A stretch of 53,600 nucleotides of DNA from an uncultured Oscillospiraceae bacterium. Lineage in GTDB: Bacteria > Bacillota > Clostridia > Oscillospirales > Oscillospiraceae. Under the pieces are notes generated by a model that was not told where the DNA came from, did not search any database, and saw only the letters and a program-made list of their open reading frames with translations. Where the stretch lies: NCBI GenBank assembly GCA_910587285.1, contig CAJULM010000016.1, positions 1 through 53,600 of the forward strand, read 5' to 3'. The position numbers and the translations under genes are program-made. Each line of letters starts with the position of its first letter. The first letter of the stretch is position 1. Below, in pieces: positions 1 through 8,001 of this stretch.

Positions 1-326
1 TTGAGGATGGTGTCCATCATGCCGGGCATGGAGGCCCGGGCGCCGGAGCGGACGGAGACCAGCAGGGGATTTTCCTGATCCCCAAACTTTTTCCCGGTGA
101 TGGACTCCAGCTTATCAATATATTCCATGATCTCAGCTTGAATATCATCGCCGATTTTACGCCCGTCGTCATAATAGCGGGTGCAGGCTTCGGTGGTGAT
201 CGTAAAGCCCTGGGGCACAGGAAGGCCGATGTGGGTCATCTCGGCCAGGTTGGCCCCCTTGCCGCCAAGAAGTTCGCGCATATTGGCGTTGCCCTGGTCA
301 AATAGGTAGACGTACTTATGAGCCAT
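1..326 (-). CDS. ppdK: pyruvate, phosphate dikinase, N-terminal fragment cut by window edge
   Basis: Pyruvate phosphate dikinase interconverts pyruvate + ATP + Pi and PEP + AMP + PPi. It is a glycolytic/gluconeogenic enzyme common in anaerobic Clostridia. About 108 N-terminal residues are visible. They begin MAHKYVYLFDQG and carry the ATP-grasp glycine-rich stretch LLGGKGANLAEM, followed by the GFTITTEACTRYY and VSVRSGARASMPGMMDT blocks of the nucleotide-binding domain. The start ATG (complement of 324-326) has a GGAGGT Shine-Dalgarno about nine bases upstream. An earlier ATG at 335 abuts that Shine-Dalgarno and is less likely. The rest of the gene lies outside the window. It is transcribed divergently from glnA. 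Confidence 0.93.
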   Translation of the reverse strand, partial: MAHKYVYLFDQGNANMRELLGGKGANLAEMTHIGLPVPQGFTITTEACTRYYDDGRKIGDDIQAEIMEYIDKLESITGKKFGDQENPLLVSVRSGARASMPGMMDTIL

Positions 327-390
327 TGTTGACATACCTCCAAAAATAATCGAAAAGTGAATGAAAAAATGCTGGAAATCAATGCACATT

Positions 391-419
391 ATTTTAAACA
401 GCAGACAGCGGAATGTCAA
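391..419 (-). promoter_or_regulatory. sigma-A-type promoter for ppdK
   Basis: On the minus strand TTGACA (complement of 414-419) and TAAAAT (complement of 391-396) are separated by 17 bases. They lie about 65 bases upstream of the ppdK start. The -35 is perfect and the -10 has one mismatch. The activity is inferred. Confidence 0.65.
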
Positions 420-675
420 GTAATGAACCCCACTCTTTTTATTTTTTTTCGCATAATTTTTAAAGAATGGCAGAGAAATCCAGCAGACGGCGCAAAATGC
501 CATCAGCCACAGGAAATGATATCCACAATTTGCCGGCTTCAGTCTTGCAGTCATACCAGCGGGCCGGCGGTCAGCTACTTTGGAATGGCCAAAAGTGAGA
601 TATGACAAAAAATAGGGTTTAAAGGGGTGCAAACATGGATTCAGAACCAAAAATTTGCGCCCGAAGCAAAATTGA

Positions 676-703
676 TTGACAAAAATCGGATTTATAGTAT
701 ACT
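676..703 (+). promoter_or_regulatory. sigma-A-type promoter for glnA
   Basis: TTGACA (676-681) and TATACT (698-703) are spaced by 16 bases, about 45 bases upstream of the glnA start. The match to the vegetative consensus is strong. Confidence 0.75.
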
Positions 704-748
704 GAAGTGGTAAAATGAGCTCGAGAAAAAGAAATGGGAGGGTTAGGC

Positions 749-2080
749 ATGGGCTATACCAAAGAAGACATTATTCGTATCGTGAGGGAGGAGGAGGTCA
801 AATTTATTCGGATGCAGTTTACCGATATATTTGGCCAGCTGAAAAACGTGGCGATTACGGCCTCTCAGATTGAGAAGGCGGTCAACAACCAAATTATGTT
901 GGACGGTTCCTCCATTGAGGGCTTTGTTCGAATTAATGAATCCGACCAGTATCTGTATCCGGATTTGGACAGCTTTGTCATTTTTCCCTGGGAGCCGCAG
1001 CACGGCAAGGTGGCCCGGCTGATCTGCGATGTGCACAACCCGGATGGCAGCTCCTTTGTGGGCGATCCCCGCGGAGTGCTGGAGCGGGTTTTGGAAAAGG
1101 CCAGGTCCATGGGCTATGATACCTTTAACGTGGGGCCGGAGGCGGAATTCTTTCTGTTCCAGACGGATGAGGAGGGGAAACCGACGACGAAAACCAACGA
1201 CGAGGCGGGGTATTTTGATTTAGGACCCTTGGATCACGGCGAGCCGACCCGGCGGAGGATTTGCCTTGCGCTGGAACAGATGGGATATGAGATTGAGGCG
1301 TCCCACCACGAGGTAGCCCCCGGACAGCACGAGATTGATTTTAAATATGCGCCCGCCTTGGAGTGCGCCGACAAAATTATGACGTTTAAGCTGGCGGTTA
1401 AGACCATGGCGCAGAGGGACGGCCTGCACGCCACGTTTATGCCCAAGCCCGTCTACGGCTTGGCCGGCAATGGAATGCACACCAATATGTCGCTGTATCG
1501 GGATGGAAGGAACGTATTTTTTGACGAGCAGGGAGACAAGCAGCTCTCCAAGGAGTGCTACTCGTTTATCGCGGGGATTCTTGCCCATATGAAGGGGATG
1601 GCGGCCATTACCAATCCGCTGGTGAACTCCTACAAGCGGCTGGTGCCCGGATTTGAGGCTCCCTGCTATATGGCTTGGTCGGCGTCCAACCGCTCCACCC
1701 TGATCCGTATCCCCGCGTCTCGTGGACAGGGAACGCGGGTGGAGCTGCGCTGCCCGGACCCCGCCTGCAATCCCTATCTCGCGTTAGCGGTTTGTTTGGC
1801 CGCAGGGCTGGACGGAATCGCGAAGGGAATGACCCCGCCCCCGGAGGTGACTGAAAACATTTTTGCCATGTCGCCCGGGGTTCGCAAGCGCCGTGGCATT
1901 GAGGCACTGCCTGGCTCGCTGGAGGAGGCGCTGTCGGCCATGAAGAAGGATAAGCTGGTGATGTCCACCCTGGGACAGCACGTGTCCAGTCAGTACATCG
2001 CCGGCAAGGAGGCTGAGTGGGATGAATACCGCACCCGCGTGTCCTCCTGGGAGCGGGACAAGTATATCATCAATTATTAA
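749..2080 (+). CDS. glnA: glutamine synthetase, type I-alpha
   Basis: It ligates ammonia to glutamate using ATP and is the main ammonium-assimilating enzyme. At 443 aa it has the length of the short GSI-alpha form. The beta-grasp N-terminus is followed by the catalytic domain with MPKPVYGLAGNGMHTNMSL and NRSTLIRIPA. The EGFVR arginine (residue 61), linked to glutamine feedback inhibition in Bacillus GSI-alpha, is present. The adenylylation loop of the beta type is not apparent. I chose the ATG at 749 because GGGAGGG sits six bases upstream and the protein then begins MGYTKEDI, like its relatives. The ATG at 734 lies ahead of that Shine-Dalgarno. Confidence 0.97.
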   Translation: MGYTKEDIIRIVREEEVKFIRMQFTDIFGQLKNVAITASQIEKAVNNQIMLDGSSIEGFVRINESDQYLYPDLDSFVIFPWEPQHGKVARLICDVHNPDGSSFVGDPRGVLERVLEKARSMGYDTFNVGPEAEFFLFQTDEEGKPTTKTNDEAGYFDLGPLDHGEPTRRRICLALEQMGYEIEASHHEVAPGQHEIDFKYAPALECADKIMTFKLAVKTMAQRDGLHATFMPKPVYGLAGNGMHTNMSLYRDGRNVFFDEQGDKQLSKECYSFIAGILAHMKGMAAITNPLVNSYKRLVPGFEAPCYMAWSASNRSTLIRIPASRGQGTRVELRCPDPACNPYLALAVCLAAGLDGIAKGMTPPPEVTENIFAMSPGVRKRRGIEALPGSLEEALSAMKKDKLVMSTLGQHVSSQYIAGKEAEWDEYRTRVSSWERDKYIINY

Positions 2081-2106
2081 CAAGTTTGACTGTTTTTCCA
2101 AGCTGG

Positions 2107-2142
2107 CGCATATGCTCCCCTATAAGGAGGGGAGCATATGCG
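2107..2142 (+). promoter_or_regulatory. perfect hairpin enclosing the dapF ribosome-binding site and start codon
   Basis: A 14-base arm (2107-2120) is exactly complementary to 2129-2142, with the eight-base loop TATAAGGA between. The dapF Shine-Dalgarno (AAGGAGG, 2124-2130) lies half in the loop and half in the stem. The ATG (2138-2140) lies in the 3' arm. No U-run follows, so this is not a standard terminator. Translational control is inferred. Confidence 0.6.
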
Positions 2143-2932
2143 ATTTACTAAAATGCACGGGTTGGGAAACGACTATATTTTTCTCAACTGTATGGAGACC
2201 ATTCCCGATGATTTGCATGGCTTGGCGCGGCGCTTGTCCGACCGTCATTTTGGCGTGGGAGGGGACGGCATCATCTGCATCTGTCCGTCAAAGCAAGCGG
2301 ATTTTCGGATGCGGATATTTAACTCCGATGGTTCCGAGGGAGCTATGTGCGGCAACGGCATTCGCTGCTTTGGAAAATATGTCTATGAGCGGGGGCTGAC
2401 GGACAGCGCTCATCTTATGATTGAGACGCAGGCGGGGAACCGAGAGCTTGAACTGACTGTAAAGGGAAAGAATATTACAAAAGTGACGGTGGACATGGGA
2501 GAGCCTGTGATCTCTGAGCCGGTGGATTTATTGATGATGGGAGAGCGGCGCACAGTGATTCCTGTGTCCATGGGGAATCCCCATGCGGTCGTTGAAGTGG
2601 AGAACCCTCAGGTGTTGGACCTGCGGACGGTTGGGCCGGCGGTTGAATGCCACTCGGAATTTCCAAACCGGGTTAATGCCGAATTTATTCGGGTGATTGG
2701 CCCCGCAGCCTTAGAGCTGCGGGTGTGGGAGCGGGGCAGCGGGGAGACGCTGGCCTGCGGCACGGGGGCCTGTGCCGCTGTGGCCGCCATGGCTTCCCAG
2801 GGGAAGCTGGACCGGGAGGCGGTGGTACATCTGACCGGGGGCGAGCTGCGCGTGCGTTGGGAGGAAAAATCCGGCCATGTGTTTATGACCGGCCCTGCCG
2901 TGGCTGTTTTTGATGGTGAACTTGCCGATTGA
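2138..2932 (+). CDS. dapF: diaminopimelate epimerase
   Basis: It converts LL- to meso-diaminopimelate, the precursor of lysine and of peptidoglycan cross-bridges. The 264 aa form two mirrored halves, each contributing one catalytic cysteine. The first is in MCGNGIRC (Cys71) and the second in ACGTGACA. The N-terminal FTKMHGLGNDYIF motif is also diagnostic. The start ATG follows AAGGAGG by seven bases and is enclosed in the hairpin at 2107-2142. It lies 57 bases downstream of glnA and just ahead of dapL, which supplies its substrate. Confidence 0.97.
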   Translation: MRFTKMHGLGNDYIFLNCMETIPDDLHGLARRLSDRHFGVGGDGIICICPSKQADFRMRIFNSDGSEGAMCGNGIRCFGKYVYERGLTDSAHLMIETQAGNRELELTVKGKNITKVTVDMGEPVISEPVDLLMMGERRTVIPVSMGNPHAVVEVENPQVLDLRTVGPAVECHSEFPNRVNAEFIRVIGPAALELRVWERGSGETLACGTGACAAVAAMASQGKLDREAVVHLTGGELRVRWEEKSGHVFMTGPAVAVFDGELAD

Positions 2933-2957
2933 CCCCGCTGGGCTTTTTGTGTAAAAT
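2929..2957 (+). promoter_or_regulatory. candidate sigma-A promoter for dapL
   Basis: TTGACC (2929-2934, overlapping the dapF stop) and TAAAAT (2952-2957) are 17 bases apart. They would give a short leader before the dapL start at 3007. This is seen by eye only. Confidence 0.45.
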
Positions 2958-3006
2958 GGCGTTATGCACCATGATAGTTTAGTGCGATAAAGTGAGGAGG
3001 GGTCTT

Positions 3007-4224
3007 ATGGCCCGCATCAATCAGAATTTTCTCAAGCTGTCGGGCGGCTATCTGTTTCCGGAAATCGGCCGCCGGGTACGGGCTTTTTCCGCCCAGAATC
3101 CGCCGAAGAAGCTGATCCGTCTGGGTATTGGCGACGTGACCCAGCCGCTGGCCCCCGCTGTGGTGGAGGCCATGGTGAAGGCGTCCAGGGAGATGGGGGA
3201 AAAGGAGACCTTCCGCGGCTATTGCGAGGAGACTTGCTGCGCCTATGATTTCCTTCGGTTTGCCATCCGGGATTCCTACAAGGATTGGGGAGTGGACATT
3301 GCCGACGATGAAATTTTCGTATCTGACGGGGCAAAGAGCGATTGCGGAAGCATCGGGGACATTTTTTCTGTGGACAATGTGGTTGCGATATGCGACCCGG
3401 TGTATCCCGTCTATGTGGACACCAACGCCATGGCCGGGCGGGCGGGGGAGTACAATGGGGAGAAATGGACCCGGCTGGTTTATTTGCCTTGTACAGAGGA
3501 AAACGGCTTTTTCCCGGAGCTGCCGGAGGGTCAGGCGCCCGACCTGATTTACCTGTGCTCCCCCAACAACCCTACAGGGGCGGCGGCGACAAAGGAGCAG
3601 TTGAAGGTGTGGGTGGACTATGCCAACGCCCACGGCAGCGTGATTTTGTTTGACTCCGCCTACGAGGCGTTCATCAGCCAGCCCGGTATTCCCCACAGCA
3701 TTTTTGAGGTCGCGGGAGCCAAAACCTGTGCCATTGAGTTTCGCTCCTTTTCCAAAAGTGCCGGATTTACCGGCACCCGCTGCGCCTATACTGTGATTCC
3801 AAAAGAGCTGGAGCGGGAGGGGGCGTCCTTGAACGCGCTGTGGAGCCGCCGCCAGGGCACAAAGTTTAACGGTGTGCCCTACGTCGTCCAGCGGGCGGCG
3901 GAGGCGGTGTTTACGCCGGAAGGGAAGGCGCAGACGAGAGTGGCGATTGATTATTATCTGAACAACGCCAAGGTGATTAAGGAAGGGCTGACGGCGGCTG
4001 GGCTGACGGTATACGGGGGCGTGAATGCCCCGTATCTATGGGTGCGCACCCCTGGCGAGCTGCCGTCCTGGGACTTTTTCGACCTGCTGCTGACGAAAGC
4101 CTGTGTGGTGACGACGCCCGGCGCAGGCTTCGGGCCCAGCGGAGAGGGCTATATCCGCGTTACCGCCTTTGGGGACGCGGACGCCACGGTGGAGGCAGTG
4201 GAGCGTATCGTCTCTGTGATTTAA
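3007..4224 (+). CDS. dapL: LL-diaminopimelate aminotransferase
   Basis: This PLP enzyme makes LL-diaminopimelate from tetrahydrodipicolinate and glutamate in one step, bypassing the succinylase/acetylase routes. It is a 405-aa fold-type I aminotransferase, about the usual family length. CSPNNPTGAA and the PLP-lysine region SFSKSAGFTGTRCAY are clear, and the N-terminal RLGIGDVTQPLAP is typical of DapL. I chose ATG 3007 because GAGGAGGGG precedes it. A GTG at 2992 would overlap that site. It follows dapF, its partner in the pathway, and is closed by a hairpin terminator. Confidence 0.95.
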   Translation: MARINQNFLKLSGGYLFPEIGRRVRAFSAQNPPKKLIRLGIGDVTQPLAPAVVEAMVKASREMGEKETFRGYCEETCCAYDFLRFAIRDSYKDWGVDIADDEIFVSDGAKSDCGSIGDIFSVDNVVAICDPVYPVYVDTNAMAGRAGEYNGEKWTRLVYLPCTEENGFFPELPEGQAPDLIYLCSPNNPTGAAATKEQLKVWVDYANAHGSVILFDSAYEAFISQPGIPHSIFEVAGAKTCAIEFRSFSKSAGFTGTRCAYTVIPKELEREGASLNALWSRRQGTKFNGVPYVVQRAAEAVFTPEGKAQTRVAIDYYLNNAKVIKEGLTAAGLTVYGGVNAPYLWVRTPGELPSWDFFDLLLTKACVVTTPGAGFGPSGEGYIRVTAFGDADATVEAVERIVSVI

Positions 4225-4237
4225 AAGCAAATATTTG

Positions 4238-4274
4238 AAAGCTGTCCGCCAAGGGTTTGGTGGGCAGCTTTTTT
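4238..4274 (+). terminator. intrinsic terminator after dapL
   Basis: AAAGCTGTCCGCCAA pairs with TTGGTGGGCAGCTTT, with two wobble pairs and a three-base loop, and runs into a T-tract. It separates dapL from the spoIIIA operon. Confidence 0.85.
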
Positions 4275-4309
4275 ATGTCCATGGGTGGAGCCGAAATTTT
4301 ATCGGGGTG

Positions 4310-4338
4310 GAATAATGTGGGACGAGCTCTCATATGAA
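4310..4338 (+). promoter_or_regulatory. candidate sigma-E promoter of the spoIIIA operon
   Basis: GAATAAT (4310-4316) resembles the sigma-E -35 element. Fourteen bases downstream CATATGAA (4331-4338) shares the CATA core of the -10. Position and spacing are right, but the -10 has several mismatches. spoIIIA is known to be sigma-E-controlled in Bacillus; its use here is inferred. Confidence 0.4.
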
Positions 4339-4359
4339 TGGGACAACCAGTGAGGGCAG

Positions 4360-5271
4360 GTGAGGAGCTTGAGTGGGCAGAGCGCGTGGGAAGACGCGGC
4401 GGCAGTGCTGCCGGAGACACTGTTTCAGGGACTTTTACAGATTGGACGGGAGTGTCTGGAACATCTGGAGGAGCTGCGCCTGCGCAGGGGCTTTCCGATG
4501 ACGGCGCTGCTTCCTGGCGGCGAAACGGAGACGGTGGGGCCGCGTGTGGGAGAGGAGGAGCTGCGTCAGGTGGTAGAAAACGCCACGCAGGCCTCCGCCC
4601 ATACTGCGCTGGACAGGGTGCGGCAAGGATTTGTCACGCTGCGGGGGGGCCACCGCGTGGGTATGTGCGGCACGGTGGCGCGCCGGGACGGGCAAATTAT
4701 CACCCTCCGGGAGATATCATCCCTGTCCATTCGCGTGGCCCGGTGCGTAGAGGGGCCGGCAAGGACCCTGCTGCCAGAGCTGATGGAGGACGGAACATTT
4801 CTCAGCACGCTGATTCTGGCCCCCCCAGGGGCGGGAAAAACGACTTTGCTGCGGGATTTCATCAGGGGGCTTTCCGATGGAGACGCGGGCCCGCCCCGGC
4901 GCGTCGGCGTTGTGGATGAGCGAGGGGAGATTGCCGCGCTGTGCCAGGGAGAGCCGCAGTTTTATGTGGGCAGACATACGGACGTGATGGATGGCTGCAG
5001 CAAGGCGGAGGGTCTTTCCATGTTGATTCGGGGAATGAATCCCCAGGTGGCGGCGGTGGATGAGATCACCGATCCGGCCGACGCGGCGGCGATTATGTCT
5101 GCGGCGGGCTGCGGAGTGGCGCTGGTTGCCACCGCCCATGGGGCCGGTGCCGGCGACTTAGAGCGCAGAGCATCCTACCGCGAATTGCTGGCGGCCCGAA
5201 TATTCCGAAGGTTGGTTGTGCTGGAGCGGCGAAACGGCGAACGGACGATACGAGTGGAGGAAATGCCATGA
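4360..5271 (+). CDS. spoIIIAA: stage III sporulation protein AA, ATPase
   Basis: It is the mother-cell ATPase that is thought to power the SpoIIIA-SpoIIQ channel connecting mother cell and forespore after engulfment. It resembles secretion-type ATPases. The roughly 303 aa carry Walker A APPGAGKTTLLRD near residue 155, an acidic Walker B-like VVDERGEIA, and the HTDVMDGC and RGMNPQVAAVDEITD segments typical of SpoIIIAA. The start is uncertain: GTG 4360 has only a weak upstream purine run, and TTG 4369 is the alternative. It is the first gene of an eight-gene operon and overlaps spoIIIAB by four bases. Confidence 0.93.
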   Translation: MRSLSGQSAWEDAAAVLPETLFQGLLQIGRECLEHLEELRLRRGFPMTALLPGGETETVGPRVGEEELRQVVENATQASAHTALDRVRQGFVTLRGGHRVGMCGTVARRDGQIITLREISSLSIRVARCVEGPARTLLPELMEDGTFLSTLILAPPGAGKTTLLRDFIRGLSDGDAGPPRRVGVVDERGEIAALCQGEPQFYVGRHTDVMDGCSKAEGLSMLIRGMNPQVAAVDEITDPADAAAIMSAAGCGVALVATAHGAGAGDLERRASYRELLAARIFRRLVVLERRNGERTIRVEEMP

Positions 5272-5780
5272 CGCAGGTTATGGGGGCTGTTCTGCTGACG
5301 GTGGGGTGCGGAGCCATGGGGTTGGGAGCGGTTAGGCGGCTGGACCAGCGGGTCAGGGATTTATGGGAGCTTTCGGCTGGGCTGGATGCCCTTCGGCGGG
5401 AATTGGGCTGTCGTCTGGCTCCACTGCCCGCCGCGCTGCGCGTAGCGGCGGAGGAGTGCCACAGCTGCGCCGCCCGTTTTTTTGAGGGATGCGCACAGGG
5501 GGCGGGAGGGCTGCATGGCCGCTCTTTTCAACAGGTGTGGCGGGAGGAGCTGGAGACGTGTCCGCTTCAGCTGACGGCGGAGGACAGGCAGATGCTGGAG
5601 CAGCTCGGCTCGGTGTTGGGGCGGTATGATGGGGAGAGCCAGTGCAGGGCCATTGAGGAAGAAGTGTCCAGATTGGGTCGGCAGATTGTCCAGGCCAGAG
5701 AGGATCGCCGTCGCCTGGGCAGGGTGTATGGCGTGTTGGGAATGACCGCCGGGCTGTTTTTAGCCGTCCTATTGATTTGA
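5268..5780 (+). CDS. spoIIIAB: stage III sporulation protein AB
   Basis: It is a small membrane protein of the SpoIIIA channel, related to GspF-type platform proteins of type II secretion. The 170 aa have a hydrophobic N-terminal helix (MGAVLLTVGCGAMGLGAV), a helical middle rich in Arg/Glu with DLWELSAGLDALRREL, and a C-terminal membrane segment GMTAGLFLAVLLI. The ATG overlaps the spoIIIAA stop (ATGA), which suggests translational coupling. Identification rests on hydropathy layout, length and position. Confidence 0.9.
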   Translation: MTQVMGAVLLTVGCGAMGLGAVRRLDQRVRDLWELSAGLDALRRELGCRLAPLPAALRVAAEECHSCAARFFEGCAQGAGGLHGRSFQQVWREELETCPLQLTAEDRQMLEQLGSVLGRYDGESQCRAIEEEVSRLGRQIVQAREDRRRLGRVYGVLGMTAGLFLAVLLI

Positions 5781-5814
5781 TAAAAGCCGCATACAAAGGA
5801 TGGGAGGACGTACC

Positions 5815-6009
5815 ATGAATGTGGATTTGATTTTTAAAATTGCCGCCATCGGCATTTTGGTTTCTGTACTGAATCAGGTGCTGACCCGGTCGGGCCGGGA
5901 TGAGATGGCCACCATGACGACTTTGGTAGCGCTGGTGGTGGTGCTGATGATTGTGGTGCAGGAGATCAGTGATTTATTTGACCTGGTGAAAAACCTGTTC
6001 GGGCTGTGA
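5815..6009 (+). CDS. spoIIIAC: stage III sporulation protein AC
   Basis: It is a 64-aa integral membrane component of the SpoIIIA complex. The protein is almost entirely two hydrophobic helices: IFKIAAIGILVSVLNQVL near the N-terminus and TMTTLVALVVVLMIV in the second half. The acidic SDLFDLVKNLF tail is typical of the family. ATG 5815 follows GGGAGGACG. It overlaps the next gene by four bases. Confidence 0.92.
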   Translation: MNVDLIFKIAAIGILVSVLNQVLTRSGRDEMATMTTLVALVVVLMIVVQEISDLFDLVKNLFGL

Positions 6010-6392
6010 GCGACGTAATTCAGGTTGCCGCAGCGGCGATTGCGGCGGCAGTGTGCGCTTCAGTGGTGCGGAAGCAGGAGCCGGAGCTTGGGCTGGCGTT
6101 AGCGGTTTGCGCCAGTGCGCTGATTCTCCTGTACTGCTCCGGGGCGCTGAACGCTGCGGTGGAGTTGCTGGACAAGCTGGTGGAGACCGGCGGACTGTCC
6201 GCGCAGGTGGTGGAACCGGTGGTGAAGACAGCGGGAATAGCCATCATTACCCGCCTGTCCGCCGATTTTTGCCGGGATGCAAAAGAGGGGGGGCTGGCAT
6301 CGGCGGTGGAGTTGGCGGGAACCGCGCTGGCGCTGCTGACCGTATTGCCGCTGATGTCGGCGGTGGTGGATGTACTGATGGAGCTGATGTGA
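6006..6392 (+). CDS. spoIIIAD: stage III sporulation protein AD
   Basis: It is an integral membrane subunit of the mother-cell half of the feeding-tube channel. The 128 aa have three to four hydrophobic segments, including VAAAAIAAAVCASVV and ALLTVLPLMSAVVDVLMELM. The central KTAGIAIITRLSADFCRDA block is a hallmark of SpoIIIAD. The start is GTG (6006), which overlaps the spoIIIAC stop (GTGA), implying coupled translation. Confidence 0.92.
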   Translation: MSDVIQVAAAAIAAAVCASVVRKQEPELGLALAVCASALILLYCSGALNAAVELLDKLVETGGLSAQVVEPVVKTAGIAIITRLSADFCRDAKEGGLASAVELAGTALALLTVLPLMSAVVDVLMELM

Positions 6393-6409
6393 GAAAAGGG
6401 GGCGGAGCC

Positions 6410-7513
6410 ATGGGGCGCAGGGTGATTGTAGCGCTGCTGCCGCTGCTGCTGGCGGCGCTCTGCCTGCCGGCGCGGGCGCTGACGCTGGAGGAAGCGGTAT
6501 CCATTCAGGAGGATGAACTGGATATGGGAAGGCTGGAGCGGTCGGCGGCGGAAAACGGAGGGATGGCGGAGTACGGCGTCGGTTTAGATGAGGGGCTGGC
6601 AGGGTTGCTGGATACCGGGACGCGGGAGTTGGGAGGCGTGTTTCGGCGCGCGGCACGTTCCGGGGTGCTGATCCTGGTGATTTTGCTGTTTTGTGGTCTG
6701 GCGCAGACCGTTCAAGAGGGGATGGGAGACAGCCAGGTGCGCACGGTTTCCCTGGCGGGGACGTTGGCGGTGGCGGCAGTGGCGGTGGCGGATGTGAACG
6801 CTCTTTTGGGCATGGGAACGGAAGCGATTGGGAAAATGACATCCTTTGCCAACGTACTGCTGCCTACGGTGGCGGTGGTGACGGCGGCTACCGGCGCCAT
6901 CACCGGGGCGGCAGCGCGGCAGCTGGCGGCGGCGCTGTTTTCTGATGTGCTGGTTAATGTGATCAATGGCCTGCTGATTCCACTGCTATACGGATATATT
7001 GCAGCCTCGGTGGCGCAGGCGGCCACCGGACAGGAGGGGTTGAAGCGGTTGGCGGATTTATTGAAATGGGCGGTGACGACAGTGCTGACGATCGTGATGC
7101 TGGTCTTTGTGGGCTACCTTACCGCCAGTGGAGCGGTGGCGGGCGGGGCGGATGCGGCGACGGTGAAAGCGGCCAAGTTTGCCATTTCAGGGGCCATCCC
7201 GGTGGTGGGCGGAATCCTGTCCGATGCGACGGAGACGGTGCTGGCCTCGGCGGGGGTGTTGAAGGGGACGGTTGGCGTGTTTGGAATGATGACCATTTTG
7301 GGAATCTGTCTGCTTCCGCTGCTGCGGCTGGCGGTCCATTACCTGGTGTACAAGTTGGTGGCCGCTGTCTCTGCCACCATGGGCAGCGGATCGGTATGGG
7401 AGTTGGTAGACCGGATCAGTGGCGCGTTTGGATTGGTGCTGGGGATGATGGGGGCCTGCTGTCTGCTGCTGCTCATCGCACTGGTGTCCTGCGTATCGGT
7501 GGCTGCGGTATGA
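6410..7513 (+). CDS. spoIIIAE: stage III sporulation protein AE
   Basis: It is a polytopic membrane protein of the SpoIIIA channel and the largest of the operon (367 aa, near the family norm). A cleavable signal-like N-terminus (GRRVIVALLPLLLAALC, ending PARA) is followed by an extracytoplasmic stretch and about seven hydrophobic segments. The conserved KFAISGAIPVVGGILSDATE motif is present. The same frame is open far upstream, but I chose ATG 6410 because GGGGCGGAG precedes it and the signal peptide begins there. Confidence 0.93.
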   Translation: MGRRVIVALLPLLLAALCLPARALTLEEAVSIQEDELDMGRLERSAAENGGMAEYGVGLDEGLAGLLDTGTRELGGVFRRAARSGVLILVILLFCGLAQTVQEGMGDSQVRTVSLAGTLAVAAVAVADVNALLGMGTEAIGKMTSFANVLLPTVAVVTAATGAITGAAARQLAAALFSDVLVNVINGLLIPLLYGYIAASVAQAATGQEGLKRLADLLKWAVTTVLTIVMLVFVGYLTASGAVAGGADAATVKAAKFAISGAIPVVGGILSDATETVLASAGVLKGTVGVFGMMTILGICLLPLLRLAVHYLVYKLVAAVSATMGSGSVWELVDRISGAFGLVLGMMGACCLLLLIALVSCVSVAAV

Positions 7514-8001
7514 TGGAACTGGTGCGGCAATGGCTGCTGGGGGTAGCGTGTACGGCCATGGTACTGGCGCTGGCCGATAGCCTGGCGCCAAAGGGAAGCG
7601 TGAAAAGGGTGTGCCGGCTGGCCGGGGGGCTCGCGCTGCTGGTGGCGGCGGTGGGTCCCGTGCTGCGGGTGGATGGGGCGCTTTTTTCCAACGCCATAGA
7701 GGAGTACCGGGCCACGGGGCAGAGCTATGAAAAAATTTTGGAGGAGAAAAACGCTTTGTTCTACCAAACCATCATAGAGGATGCCGCGGCCGCATATATT
7801 TTGGACAAGGCGAAGGAATTCGGCATTTCCTGTCAGGCGGAGGTGACCTTTTCATATGATGAGGACGGCGTACCCAGCCCCTGGGAGGTCACCGCCAGGG
7901 GGAGGTGGACGGAAGAACAGCGTGTTCAGCTCAGCCGGCTGATGGAGGAAGATTTGGGCGTTCCCATCCAGCGGCAGTATTACGAGGAGATAGAGCCATG
8001 A
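7510..8001 (+). CDS. spoIIIAF: stage III sporulation protein AF
   Basis: It is a membrane-anchored SpoIIIA component with a ring-forming-type soluble domain. The 163 aa have two N-terminal membrane segments (LLGVACTAMVLALADSLAP and RLAGGLALLVAAVGPVL) and a soluble C-terminal domain from about residue 60. Tandem ATGs (7510, 7513) overlap the spoIIIAE stop, and I used the first. Identification relies on topology, length and operon position. The primary sequence of this family is weakly conserved. Confidence 0.88.
   Translation: MMELVRQWLLGVACTAMVLALADSLAPKGSVKRVCRLAGGLALLVAAVGPVLRVDGALFSNAIEEYRATGQSYEKILEEKNALFYQTIIEDAAAAYILDKAKEFGISCQAEVTFSYDEDGVPSPWEVTARGRWTEEQRVQLSRLMEEDLGVPIQRQYYEEIEP

Larger units (their letters stand above)
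327..748. other. divergent intergenic region between ppdK and glnA
   Basis: This region is about 420 bases. It holds the two divergent sigma-A promoters listed separately (391-419 minus, 676-703 plus). I see no convincing gene. An open frame at 357-605 has no ribosome-binding site and an odd Phe/Gln-rich composition. I recognise no riboswitch. Confidence 0.6.

Noticed and set aside
357..605. An 82-codon open frame between ppdK and glnA
   Set aside because: It has no ribosome-binding site, a composition unlike the neighbours, and it overlaps the ppdK promoter.
2107..2142. Terminator of glnA
   Set aside because: The stem is strong but no T-tract follows, and it contains the dapF start codon.
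2962..3696. A 244-codon antisense frame over dapL
   Set aside because: It is complementary to conserved aminotransferase sequence, has no start signal and no recognisable domain.
6053..6409. Extended N-terminus for SpoIIIAE
   Set aside because: The extension is Gly/Ala/Arg-rich out-of-frame spoIIIAD sequence. The signal peptide and Shine-Dalgarno place the start at 6410.
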